Positions 1 through 6,132 of a stretch of DNA of 15,043 nucleotides are shown one piece after another. The position numbers were made by a program, and so were the translations under genes. The DNA is taken from assembly GCA_964436315.1 (NCBI GenBank), contig CAYTCZ010000096.1, positions 1 to 15,043 of the forward strand, in the 5' to 3' direction. Every line of letters begins with the position of its first letter. Within the stretch, counting starts at the first letter, position 1. This stretch comes from CAYTCZ01 sp964436315. Its GTDB lineage: Bacteria; Actinomycetota; Thermoleophilia; Gaiellales; Gaiellaceae. The notes beneath the pieces are model-generated. The model ran no database searches, was not told the DNA's origin, and was given only the letters and a program-made list of their open reading frames with translations.

Positions 1-201
1 CGCGTGGTGGGCAGCGAGGAAGCTCTCGGCGGCCCGAACTCGCAAGTGATGAACGACGTTGCAATCGGCGGCCCCGGCTTCGTGGCAGTTGGGTACGAGT
101 TTCCCGGTCAGGCGGCCGTGTGGACCTCGGTCGATGGCACGAGCTGGAGCCGTGTTCGCGCTGATGAGACAGTGTTCGGGCCGTCGATGCCGGTCGAGTA
201 G
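1..201 (+). pseudogene. Asp-box repeat protein, upstream fragment (5' end outside window, in-frame TAG)
   Basis: The reading frame is already open at the window edge and carries one full repeat unit of the same kind as the downstream piece: a 'GGPGFVAVG' strand followed by 'VWTSVDGTSW', an Asp-box-like turn (S-x-D-G-x-x-W). It stops at a TAG at 199-201. The frame continues unbroken on the other side of the stop with more repeats, so 1-888 reads as one gene interrupted by a nonsense codon; CAG (Gln) to TAG is the simplest change. Such repeats usually build beta-propellers in exported actinobacterial proteins. No export signal can be seen because the true start lies outside the window. A sequencing error or a recent mutation would look the same. 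Confidence 0.55.
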
Positions 202-216
202 GTCCCGTTCCTCCTC

Positions 217-888
217 ATGACGGCGGTCGCGGCAGCGGAAGATGGCCGTGTTGTTGCGGTCGGGAGCGACTGGCTGCGTCTCCCTGGTGACACCGAGCCC
301 TCTGGCCTTGGTGCGGCGTGGGTCTCCACGGATGGCGTCTCCTGGATCCGCGCAGCCCACGATGATGCGGCCTTCGGTGACGGGTCGACCGGCTTCGGGC
401 TCAACGATGTCGAGGCGGGCGGCCCCGGGTTCGTAGCGGTCGGGTTCGAGTCGGTGGGTGGGGTAGAGCCGTTTCTCAACGAGGTCCTGCGGACACCGTC
501 GGAGGCGACACTGGGGCCGGAGTCGGGAAGTGCCGTGATCGTGACCACGGAAGATGGCCTGGTCTGGAGCCGCGTGCGGAATGAGCAACTCCCGGAGGCG
601 GGCGAGAACGTCGCGCTGGCAGCCGTCGAGGCCGTCGACGGAAAGCTGGTTGCGGTCGGCTGGCGGCGCGAGCAACCTCGCGTGCTCGACGGTGACATCA
701 ATCCTGTGGTCTGGACCTCGGAAGATGGATCGACCTGGACAGAGGCAGCCGATCCCGAGGAGGATGTCTTCTCTCAGCCTGGCGGTCAGCTCATCGCCGA
801 CGTGACCGCGGGTGGCCCCGGCCTCGTGGCAATCGGCCAGGACGGCGATAGTAGAGGCTTCAACACCGCCGTCTGGACCTCGCCGTAA
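217..888 (+). CDS. Asp-box repeat (beta-propeller-like) protein, downstream part of an interrupted gene
   Basis: A 223-residue product made of about four imperfect repeats of 60-70 residues. Each pairs a 'GGPGFVAVG'-type strand (residues 5-16, 67-76, 140-148, 198-207) with an Asp-box-like segment (STDGVSW 37-43, TTEDGLVW 110-117, TSEDGSTW 167-174). The protein ends on 'AVWTSP', a truncated last strand typical of circularly closed propellers. The ATG at 217 has no Shine-Dalgarno sequence in front of it and is in the same frame as 1-201, so it is probably an internal Met of a longer protein rather than a true start. No catalytic residues are recognised. Sialidase-like BNR repeats are the nearest family, but enzymatic function should not be assumed. 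Likely surface or secreted; specific role unknown. Confidence 0.6.
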   Translation: MTAVAAAEDGRVVAVGSDWLRLPGDTEPSGLGAAWVSTDGVSWIRAAHDDAAFGDGSTGFGLNDVEAGGPGFVAVGFESVGGVEPFLNEVLRTPSEATLGPESGSAVIVTTEDGLVWSRVRNEQLPEAGENVALAAVEAVDGKLVAVGWRREQPRVLDGDINPVVWTSEDGSTWTEAADPEEDVFSQPGGQLIADVTAGGPGLVAIGQDGDSRGFNTAVWTSP

Positions 889-1092
889 CGGAGACGACCC
901 ACCGAGACGGACGTGGTCGACCGTAACGACTGACGCCCGGGGCATGTTTTCGCGTCTGGGCCTTGAGCCGGATGGTCAGAGACGTGATGCAAACGTGATG
1001 TCGTCGTGATCGACCACCTCTGAGATGGGGTCAGCGGATCGCCTGCCTCCGAGCAGGTGGCCGAAGCAGTGATAGCTAGCACAGAGACGTCC

Positions 1093-1100
1093 GAGGAGGT
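1093..1100 (+). promoter_or_regulatory. ribosome binding site of the lipoprotein gene
   Basis: GAGGAGGT, seven bases upstream of the ATG at 1108. It decides the start over the in-frame GTG at 1057 and places the signal peptide exactly at the N-terminus. Confidence 0.8.
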
Positions 1101-1107
1101 TGAACCA

Positions 1108-1734
1108 ATGACACGCCTACTTGCTCTCGCTACGCTCGTGATCATGGGGGCTTTCGCCCTCGCCGCCTGTGGCGGTGATGACGATGCGGCAGCACCGGCC
1201 GAGCCAGCCCCCGTGGAAGCAGCGCCCGTATCCGAGCCGGAACCAGCACCCGAACCCACTGCCGAACCTGCGCCAGCTGCAGAGCCTGCTCTCCCGGAGC
1301 CCTCGCCGGCCGACTCGCCCCCGGCGGAAGAGGCCGACATTATCGTGACCTTCGAGGGCGAGGCCTGTCGCTACGAGGGCCCGGAGACCGTGCCGACGGA
1401 GCTTGTTCACGTTCTCTATGCCAACAAGACGGCCGGAAAGGCTGGGCTCACATTCGCTCCTCTCCTCGAAGGATTCACGCTTGAGGATGTGATCGAGTTC
1501 TACGGCGGACATCGTGCTGAGGTCGATCCCGTCGCCCCCGAAGTTCCAGAGTTCTTTGACCTCGAGGCATTCCGGACCACTCCGACGAGTGGCGTTCTTA
1601 GCGTTGGCCAGGAGATCTCGAAAAGCGAGAGCTTCAAGGCTGCTGGCTACTACGTCACGTGCAATCCAACGGATGAGAACGGCGAATGGTTCGGCATCTT
1701 CTACATCGCCGACGATGGCTTGACGAGCCGGTAG
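1108..1734 (+). CDS. secreted lipoprotein with Pro/Ala/Glu linker and C-terminal beta domain
   Basis: 208 residues. The start is fixed by a strong ribosome binding site, GAGGAGGT at 1093-1100, seven bases before the ATG; an upstream in-frame GTG at 1057 is less likely. Residues 1-20 are a lipoprotein signal peptide with lipobox L18-A19-A20-C21, followed by GGDDD. Residues 27-76 are a low-complexity Pro/Ala/Glu spacer of the type that holds a domain away from the membrane. Residues 77-208 form a compact domain with two cysteines (C87 in 'ACRYEG', C185 in 'YYVTC') that could make a disulfide. The pattern 'TELVHVLYAN' ... 'GYYVTCNP' resembles cupredoxin-like extracytoplasmic domains, but the usual His/Met copper ligands are not evident. 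Function unknown. It precedes the BTAD regulator by 151 nt and need not be co-transcribed with it. Confidence 0.85.
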   Translation: MTRLLALATLVIMGAFALAACGGDDDAAAPAEPAPVEAAPVSEPEPAPEPTAEPAPAAEPALPEPSPADSPPAEEADIIVTFEGEACRYEGPETVPTELVHVLYANKTAGKAGLTFAPLLEGFTLEDVIEFYGGHRAEVDPVAPEVPEFFDLEAFRTTPTSGVLSVGQEISKSESFKAAGYYVTCNPTDENGEWFGIFYIADDGLTSR

Positions 1735-1885
1735 GCCATTGCGACAACGAGATGTACCGACCGTGTATGCCGGACGCTCGCACGCTCGCGGGCGTCTGGC
1801 GGCTTGGTCGGCAACGGCAGGGTCAGGGTTGACACCGCTGGCCAATTCAAGCCTCAGGCCGCTAGGTTCTAGGGTCGAGGCTGCG

Positions 1886-3526
1886 ATGGAGTTCGGTGTC
1901 CTGGGCCCGCTTGAGGTACGCCGCGGCGATGAGATCGTCCGGCTCCGCGGCGCAAAGCAACGGGCTCTCCTTGCATCACTGCTCCTCGACGCAAACCGTG
2001 TCGTTCCGGCCGAGCGCCTGATCGACAATCTCTGGGGCGAGCGGCCGCCCGAGAGTGGAGACCACGCGCTGCGCGTCCGCGTGTCAGAACTCCGCAAGAC
2101 GCTGGAGACTGAGGGTGCACCGGGCACGATCACCACTCGGGCGCCCGGGTACGTCATGAACGTCCGTCGGAACCAGCTCGATCTGTTTCGCTTCGAGGAC
2201 GGTCTCCAGCGCGGGGCCACCGCTCTGGCCGACGAGGATTTCGCCGCGGCGTCGCACGAGTTGCGCGAGGCTCTCGATCTCTGGCGCGGGCCAGCCCTCG
2301 CAGATGTCGTGGGCGAGGACTTCGGCCGCTCCGAAGCCATGCGGCTCGAGGAGCTACGGCTGCACGCCCTCGAGCTGTGTATCGAAGCCGAGCTCGCGCT
2401 GGGCAAGCACGAGGAGCTCGTGAGCGAGCTCCAGTACCTCGTCGAGGACCATCCGCTAAATGAACGTCTTCGCGCTCAGCTGATGCGCGCTCTCTACGCA
2501 ACTGGTCGCCAGTCAGAAGCCCTCGACGCGTACCGGAGTGGTCGGAAGCAGCTCGTGACCGAACTTGGAATCGAGCCGAGCCCGACGCTCCAGGCACTCG
2601 GGCGCGACATACTGCGGCACGATCCGGCCCTCGAAGCGACTGGCCCAAGCGCGGCACCCGCACCGAGGGTCGATAAGCCGCCCTCCCGTTCGCTGCTCGT
2701 CTTGCCGAGCAGTGAGGAGGCAGTCGACAATCTGTTGGCGCTGTCGGAGCCGATGGCTCGAACACCTCCCCACGAGCTCATCCTCATGCGGCTCGTCGGC
2801 CAAGATGACGAGCTCACGTCGATCGCCGCCAGCCTCCATGACCGGCGGGAGCAACTCGTCGCCGACGGCCTCTCGGCACGCGCCGCCGCCTTCGCTACCG
2901 TGAACCCGGGCGCTGATGCGGTCCAGGTCGCCCACGAGCAGACGGTCGACCTGATCCTCGCCGACCTGGAGCTATCGCCTGACGGAGGCGGCAAGCTGGC
3001 CTCCGACTCCGTGACGTTGCTCGAGCGGGCGCCGTGCGACGTCGCACTGCTTCAGGACCGAAGCGAGAACATCAAACTGACTCAGCGTCCGGTGGTCGTC
3101 CCGTTCGGTGCAGCCGACCACGACTGGGCGGCAGGCCAGCTCGCGACCTGGATCGTGAAGGCGCACGACTCGCGACTCCAACTCGCCGGCGTCGGCAAGG
3201 GCTCTGCCGGGCAGGGCCGCGACGCAAGTAGGCTGCTCGCACGCGCCTCCCTCCTCCTCCAGAAGACGCTCGGAATCACGGCCGAGCCGTTGGTCGTCGA
3301 CGAAGGTGCCGAGGCACTCGTCGAGGCGGTCGCTGAGGCGGGCCTCGTCGTCGCTGGGCTCGCAAGCCTCGAAGAGCGGCGCGAACTCGGCTCAGTTCGA
3401 CTCTCACTCGTCGAAAGCGCGGCTCCGCCCGTGCTCCTGGTTCGTGAGGGTCTGCGACCGAGCGCTCTCGCCCCTACCGAGAGTTTGACGCGGTACACCT
3501 GGTCGATGACGATTGCTGACGGTTAG
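1886..3526 (+). CDS. BTAD (SARP-type) transcriptional regulator fused to tandem UspA-like domains
   Basis: 546 residues from the ATG at 1886, preceded by GAGG at 1877-1880. The open frame extends upstream to 1739, but family alignment begins at 'MEFGVLGPLEV'. Residues 1-93 are an OmpR/PhoB-type winged helix ('GAKQRALLASLLLDAN', 'LRVRVSELRKTL'). Residues 98-243 are the helical bacterial transcriptional activation domain ('DLFRFEDGL', 'LNERLRAQLMRALYATGRQSE', 'ELGIEPSPTL'). A Pro/Ala linker (250-267) leads to two Usp-like Rossmann domains, about 268-390 ('RSLLVLPSSEEAV') and 401-521 ('RPVVVPFGAADHDWAA' ... 'PPVLLVREG'). The canonical Usp ATP loop G-2x-G-9x-G(S/T) is not intact, so nucleotide binding is uncertain. 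There is no NB-ARC ATPase, unlike large SARPs. Probably a cytoplasmic stress- or ligand-responsive activator. A perfect TTGACA at 1829-1834 might be a -35 element, but no well-spaced -10 is visible. Confidence 0.85.
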   Translation: MEFGVLGPLEVRRGDEIVRLRGAKQRALLASLLLDANRVVPAERLIDNLWGERPPESGDHALRVRVSELRKTLETEGAPGTITTRAPGYVMNVRRNQLDLFRFEDGLQRGATALADEDFAAASHELREALDLWRGPALADVVGEDFGRSEAMRLEELRLHALELCIEAELALGKHEELVSELQYLVEDHPLNERLRAQLMRALYATGRQSEALDAYRSGRKQLVTELGIEPSPTLQALGRDILRHDPALEATGPSAAPAPRVDKPPSRSLLVLPSSEEAVDNLLALSEPMARTPPHELILMRLVGQDDELTSIAASLHDRREQLVADGLSARAAAFATVNPGADAVQVAHEQTVDLILADLELSPDGGGKLASDSVTLLERAPCDVALLQDRSENIKLTQRPVVVPFGAADHDWAAGQLATWIVKAHDSRLQLAGVGKGSAGQGRDASRLLARASLLLQKTLGITAEPLVVDEGAEALVEAVAEAGLVVAGLASLEERRELGSVRLSLVESAAPPVLLVREGLRPSALAPTESLTRYTWSMTIADG

Positions 3527-3539
3527 AGTCGCTGCACAC

Positions 3540-3899
3540 GTGAGAATCCTCATCAAGAGTGCGTTTGGGTCCGATGACCCGACGAAGGCCGCGTTCGCGT
3601 TTATCCACGCCAACGCGCTGGCCGAGTGTGGTCACGAGGTGCGCATCTTCCTCCTCGGCGAGGCGGTCTCGCTGATGCGGACTCCCGTTGCCGACGCCGT
3701 CGTGCCGGTCGGTTGGCCGCCGCTTCGTGAGACCCTCGCCAAGACAAAGGAGCTGGGAACCGAGGTCTTCGTCTGAGGTGCCTGTTCGCGGGCCCGTGGG
3801 GTCCTCGAGTCAGATCTTGAGGGGAAGAACGCGAGCTTCTCGGATCCCTCGATCCTCGTCGATCTGATCGAGTGGGCTGAGAAGATCCTCTCCGAGTAG
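3540..3899 (+). CDS. DsrE-family protein, putative selenoprotein with in-frame UGA (UxxC motif)
   Basis: 119 residues if the TGA at 3774-3776 is read as selenocysteine (residue 79); otherwise a 78-residue truncated product. GTG at 3540 gives 'MRILIKS', the usual DsrE N-terminus; a TTG at 3513 would add nine residues and overlap the regulator. Residues 1-78 form the DsrE/DsrF flavodoxin-like core ('FIHANALAECGHEVRIFLLG', 'VGWPPLRETLAK'). Small DsrE proteins normally carry a V-C-G-x-C-x-x-A-R-G motif here; this gene has V-[UGA]-G-A-C-S-R-A-R-G-V, so the codon sits exactly at the first redox cysteine. After it 40 more codons stay open with family-like sequence ('DLEGKN', 'LVDLIEWAEKIL') to TAG at 3897. 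A hairpin lies about 20 nt past the UGA. Likely a cytoplasmic sulfur or persulfide/redox protein, 13 nt behind the BTAD-Usp regulator. The alternative is a TGC-to-TGA nonsense mutation. Confidence 0.72.
3784..3810 (+). promoter_or_regulatory. candidate bacterial SECIS hairpin after the dsrE UGA
   Basis: The strand folds back on itself. C3793-C3795 pair with G3799-G3801 around a GTG loop (3796-3798). U3802 is bulged. G3790-G3792 pair with C3803-T3805, with one wobble. C3789 is bulged. G3784-G3788 pair with C3806-T3810, with two wobbles. The loop begins with G and lies 20 nt after the UGA, within the 16-37 nt usual for bacterial SECIS elements. GC-rich coding DNA forms such hairpins fairly often, so this is support rather than proof. 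Confidence 0.4.
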
Positions 3900-3903
3900 G
3901 CGT

Positions 3904-4785
3904 CTAGAGCTCGATCAGAGCGGGAGCCAGCGCCCGCAGATCATCGATCCTTGGGTCGGACGGATCATCGCCGAGGACCTGAATGCACACGTGATCGGCA
4001 CCGGCGTCCAGATGCGCCTTGACGCGGCCGGCGATTGCCTCGACATCGCCGTAGGCGACGATCGCGTCCGCGAGTGCGTCGCTCCCTCCGTCAACCAGAT
4101 CCGCGTCGGCCCAGCCGAGCCGAACGAGGTTCCGCCGGTAGTTGTCGAGCTCGAGGTAGTAGGGGAGGTGGGCCTTCGCGACAGCACGGGCTTCCGCCTC
4201 ATCCGCCCGCAGCACGACCGCCTGCTCGGGCGCGAGTAGAGGCCCCGGCCCGACTATTTCTCTCGCTCGCCTCGTGTGCTCGACGGAAACGAAGTACGGG
4301 TGCGCGCCGAGTGAGAGTTCAGCCGATAGAGCGAGCATACGGGGCCCAAGGGCGGCCAGAACACGGGGTGGTGCATCTTCGCCCGGACCGCGGTACGAGG
4401 CGTCGTCCATCGCCTCGATGTAGTGCCGGATCGTCTCGATCGGCTTTCGGTACGTCCCGCCGCGGATAGCGACCGACGGAGCATGGGAGACCCCGATGCC
4501 GAGGAGGAACCGATTCGGATAGGCCTCGGCCAGGGCCCGAGCTCCATTCGCCATTGCCATCGGGTCGCGCGCGTAGATGTTCGCGATCCCCGACGCGACG
4601 ACGATCTGACTTGTCCATTCGAGGAGCATCGTCCCCTGGCTCATCGCCTCTTTCGTGCCAACACCCTCGGGATACCAGAGGGTTCCGAAGCCGAGCTCCT
4701 CGATCTCGGCCGCGGTCTCTCGAGCCTGAGAGGCCCCCATGAGTCCGAGAGCGACCGTCCAGATTCCAACACGTCCAAGGTCCAC
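3904..4785 (-). CDS. LLM-class F420-dependent oxidoreductase
   Basis: 293 residues, GTG start at 4785. The luciferase-like TIM-barrel signatures are present: 'VGIWTVAL' at strand 1, 'EELGFGTLWYPEG' (29-41), 'ASGIANIYARDP' (65-75) and 'PNRFLLGIGVSHAPSV' (90-105), the region contacting the deazaflavin phosphate. It resembles the TIGR03620-type mycobacterial F420 family. Such cytoplasmic enzymes transfer hydride between F420H2 and an organic substrate; the substrate cannot be read from sequence. FMN use is less likely but possible. The stop lies 4 nt from the stop of the convergent DsrE gene, so the two transcripts must overlap or terminate inside coding sequence. No clear Shine-Dalgarno precedes the GTG; a later start is possible but would remove strand 1. 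Confidence 0.87.
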   Translation of the reverse strand: MDLGRVGIWTVALGLMGASQARETAAEIEELGFGTLWYPEGVGTKEAMSQGTMLLEWTSQIVVASGIANIYARDPMAMANGARALAEAYPNRFLLGIGVSHAPSVAIRGGTYRKPIETIRHYIEAMDDASYRGPGEDAPPRVLAALGPRMLALSAELSLGAHPYFVSVEHTRRAREIVGPGPLLAPEQAVVLRADEAEARAVAKAHLPYYLELDNYRRNLVRLGWADADLVDGGSDALADAIVAYGDVEAIAGRVKAHLDAGADHVCIQVLGDDPSDPRIDDLRALAPALIEL

Positions 4786-4857
4786 GGGCCCGCAGCCTAC
4801 TCGGCCTGCGGAAGAACGTGTCCGTTAGGTGTTGTCTCAGCCTGGCCTCGCGGGTCC

Positions 4858-4890
4858 ACGCTGCGGCCACCGGGATTCAAACCGCAGCGT
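4858..4890. repeat. 9-bp perfect inverted repeat with 15-nt loop
   Basis: ACGCTGCGG (4858-4866) pairs perfectly with CCGCAGCGT (4882-4890). It lies 73 nt upstream of the GTG of the minus-strand F420 oxidoreductase. No T-run follows on either strand, so a classical terminator is unlikely; it could be an operator or part of a folded RNA. Confidence 0.5.
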
Positions 4891-5204
4891 ACTGTGGCGC
4901 CACCGAGCCAAAGTGGGGACCCGGCTCGGCAGTGACCGGGATGCTCTCACAGCAGCGAGGAGTGTCAAGCCTCCAGAGGCGCAAGAGCAGGCGGTCGCGG
5001 TCAGCCGGCGAGGCAAGGCTGGACTGAGCTCGCCCGGGAGGCGCTCGCCAGGGAGGCGAGTCCGAGGGCCGCAGGGCAGTACATCTACGGTACGACCAAG
5101 GCCCGAGGGCGAAGCATCCCGCCGCGAGCGTCGTCAGGCAGACCGCGGAGCCGGGCTCCGCCCGGCGGGAGCGGTCAGCCGGCGAGCGAGTTCAGTCGAG
5201 GAAC

Positions 5205-5245
5205 GCGACCTAGGTCGCCCGCCGCCCAGACAAGAGCGACCTAGG
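5205..5245. repeat. 14-bp palindrome plus direct copy of its left half
   Basis: GCGACCTAGGTCGC (5205-5218) is a perfect palindrome. Its first ten bases recur as GCGACCTAGG at 5236-5245, 31 bp further on, about three helical turns. This is the shape of a double operator for a dimeric regulator, though no regulator is encoded next to it. Confidence 0.4.
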
Positions 5246-5341
5246 CCAGAGCCCGAAAGCTGCCGCAGCGTGAGAGGAAAGTGAGCGTCGGCCTTCGAGT
5301 GCGCGTTGGTCGCACTGTCGGCCCGAACGACGCATACCGCC

Positions 5342-5359
5342 ACTAGACGATGGTCTAGT
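5342..5359. promoter_or_regulatory. TetR-operator-like dyad
   Basis: ACTAGAC-GATG-GTCTAGT, a perfect 7-4-7 dyad, lies 51 nt past the nicO stop. Its form resembles TetR-family operators (CTAGAC...GTCTAG). It could equally be a 3' hairpin of the nicO transcript, but there is no T-run. Confidence 0.35.
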
Positions 5360-5409
5360 TGGTCCCGTCACCGAACCCAGCGCCGGTCCGTACCTCTGGG
5401 CTTCACTGA

Positions 5410-6132
5410 TCACAGCAGCGGGAGAAGCGTGTACCACACACCGAAGCCAACCGCGAAAACCGCCAGTGCAGGAACAAACCGTGGGAGCCGCAGGCGAACA
5501 GGGCCGCGCGCGAGCGCGTAGCCGAGCCCGGACGAAAGTGCAGCCATCGCGACGGTCGTGGTAAGCGCGAAACACACGAGCGCCAACGTGGCCTCGCCGC
5601 GGCTCTGCAGACTGGCGAGGACGAGCAAGCTGAGCGCCGCAGTCCCAGCAACTCCGTGTACGAGGCCAACGCTCAGCGCCCGTATCGGAGACCGGACCCG
5701 CGCATGCTCGTGTCGGTGATGTTGGTGTCGATGGGCATGGAGGTGTCGGTGTTGAACCTCCCCGTGAGTGTGAACGTGCGAATGGAAACGTCCGCGGCGC
5801 CATCGCACGAGAAGCAGCACAGCAAGCGCCACCATCATGAGCCCGACCATCACCTCAGCACCGTCTGCCAGAGCGCCGGGAAAACGCAGCCCGACGAGCA
5901 CGGCCGGCACTCCGACCAACAAAACGACTGCCCCATGTCCGGCGCCCCAGGAGAGCCCTAGCGTCGCAGCTCTGCGTACGGGCTGCTCCGGTTCGAAAGC
6001 CACGAGCGTCGAAATGGCCACGAGGTGATCGGGGTCTGCCGCGTGCCGAAGTCCAAGCAGCACCGCGAGAAGAACCACGACGGGAAGCGAGTCACCGCCG
6101 GCGATCGTGACTTGATACATCACTCCCAGCAC
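5410..6132 (-). CDS. NicO/UreH-type nickel/cobalt transporter
   Basis: 240 residues, GTG start at 6132 with GAGGGAG at 6137-6143. An integral inner-membrane protein with about six hydrophobic segments. Segment near residue 30 carries the nickel/cobalt permease signature H-x4-D-H (H30...D35-H36 in 'RHAADPDH'); a second family motif is 'LGLSWGAGHGAVV' (58-70). A cytoplasmic or periplasmic loop at 117-143 holds 13 histidines, the usual metal-collecting loop. Two or three further membrane segments follow ('GLVHGVAGTAAL', 'FVPALAVFAVGFGVWYTL'). By family it moves Ni2+ (or Co2+). UreH-type members supply urease, which fits the ureide-hydrolase-like gene upstream, but no urease genes are in the window. 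Separated by 141 nt from that gene, with a structured leader, so possibly regulated on its own. Confidence 0.87.
   Translation of the reverse strand: MLGVMYQVTIAGGDSLPVVVLLAVLLGLRHAADPDHLVAISTLVAFEPEQPVRRAATLGLSWGAGHGAVVLLVGVPAVLVGLRFPGALADGAEVMVGLMMVALAVLLLVRWRRGRFHSHVHTHGEVQHRHLHAHRHQHHRHEHARVRSPIRALSVGLVHGVAGTAALSLLVLASLQSRGEATLALVCFALTTTVAMAALSSGLGYALARGPVRLRLPRFVPALAVFAVGFGVWYTLLPLL

Larger units (their letters stand above)
4786..5409. other. hairpin-rich non-coding stretch, about 620 nt
   Basis: No frame here gives a convincing protein; the open frames are Arg/Ser/Pro-rich and match nothing I recognise. The stretch instead holds many perfect inverted repeats. These are a 9-bp stem at 4858-4866/4882-4890, a 10-bp palindrome at 4894-4903, a 6-bp stem at 5044-5049/5055-5060, a 6-bp stem at 5150-5155/5161-5166, a 14-bp palindrome at 5205-5218, a 6-bp stem at 5298-5303/5311-5316, and a 7-bp dyad at 5342-5348/5353-5359. 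A 14-15 base repeat containing GGTCAGCCGGCGAG occurs twice, near 5000 and 5175. It could be a structured RNA, an eroded mobile element or a regulatory zone. No known RNA family was identified. Confidence 0.5.

Noticed and set aside
199..201. TAG read through as pyrrolysine or suppressed
   Set aside because: TAG is also used as a normal stop by most genes here, the position looks like a surface Gln, and a nonsense mutation or base error is simpler.
913..1017. 8-bp inverted repeat GTGGTCGA/TCGACCAC and ACGTGATG direct repeat near 982-1000
   Set aside because: Arms about 90 nt apart and the repeat is short; not enough to call a regulatory site in the 219-nt gap before the lipoprotein.
1829..1868. 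TTGACA (1829-1834) with TAGGTT (1863-1868) as a promoter for the BTAD gene
   Set aside because: The spacer is 28 nt, too long for a sigma-70-type promoter, and no -10-like hexamer lies at 16-18 nt.
1117..2406. Long minus-strand open frame of 429 codons
   Set aside because: Antisense to the lipoprotein and BTAD gene, Arg/Ser-rich with no family resemblance; a codon-bias shadow in high-GC DNA.
4858..4890. TTTGAAT in the minus strand resembling a tRNA T-loop
   Set aside because: The flanking bases pair as a 9-bp stem rather than a 5-bp T-arm, and no acceptor, D or anticodon arms can be built around it.
4786..5284. Possible group II intron or RNase P/tmRNA-like RNA
   Set aside because: No domain V consensus, no reverse transcriptase, no RNase P P4 or tmRNA landmarks; resemblance was limited to short strings such as GAGGAAAGT.
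4829..5284. 151-codon plus-strand open frame in the non-coding block
   Set aside because: Arg/Pro/Ser-rich composition, no start signal, no recognisable domain, and it runs through several palindromes.
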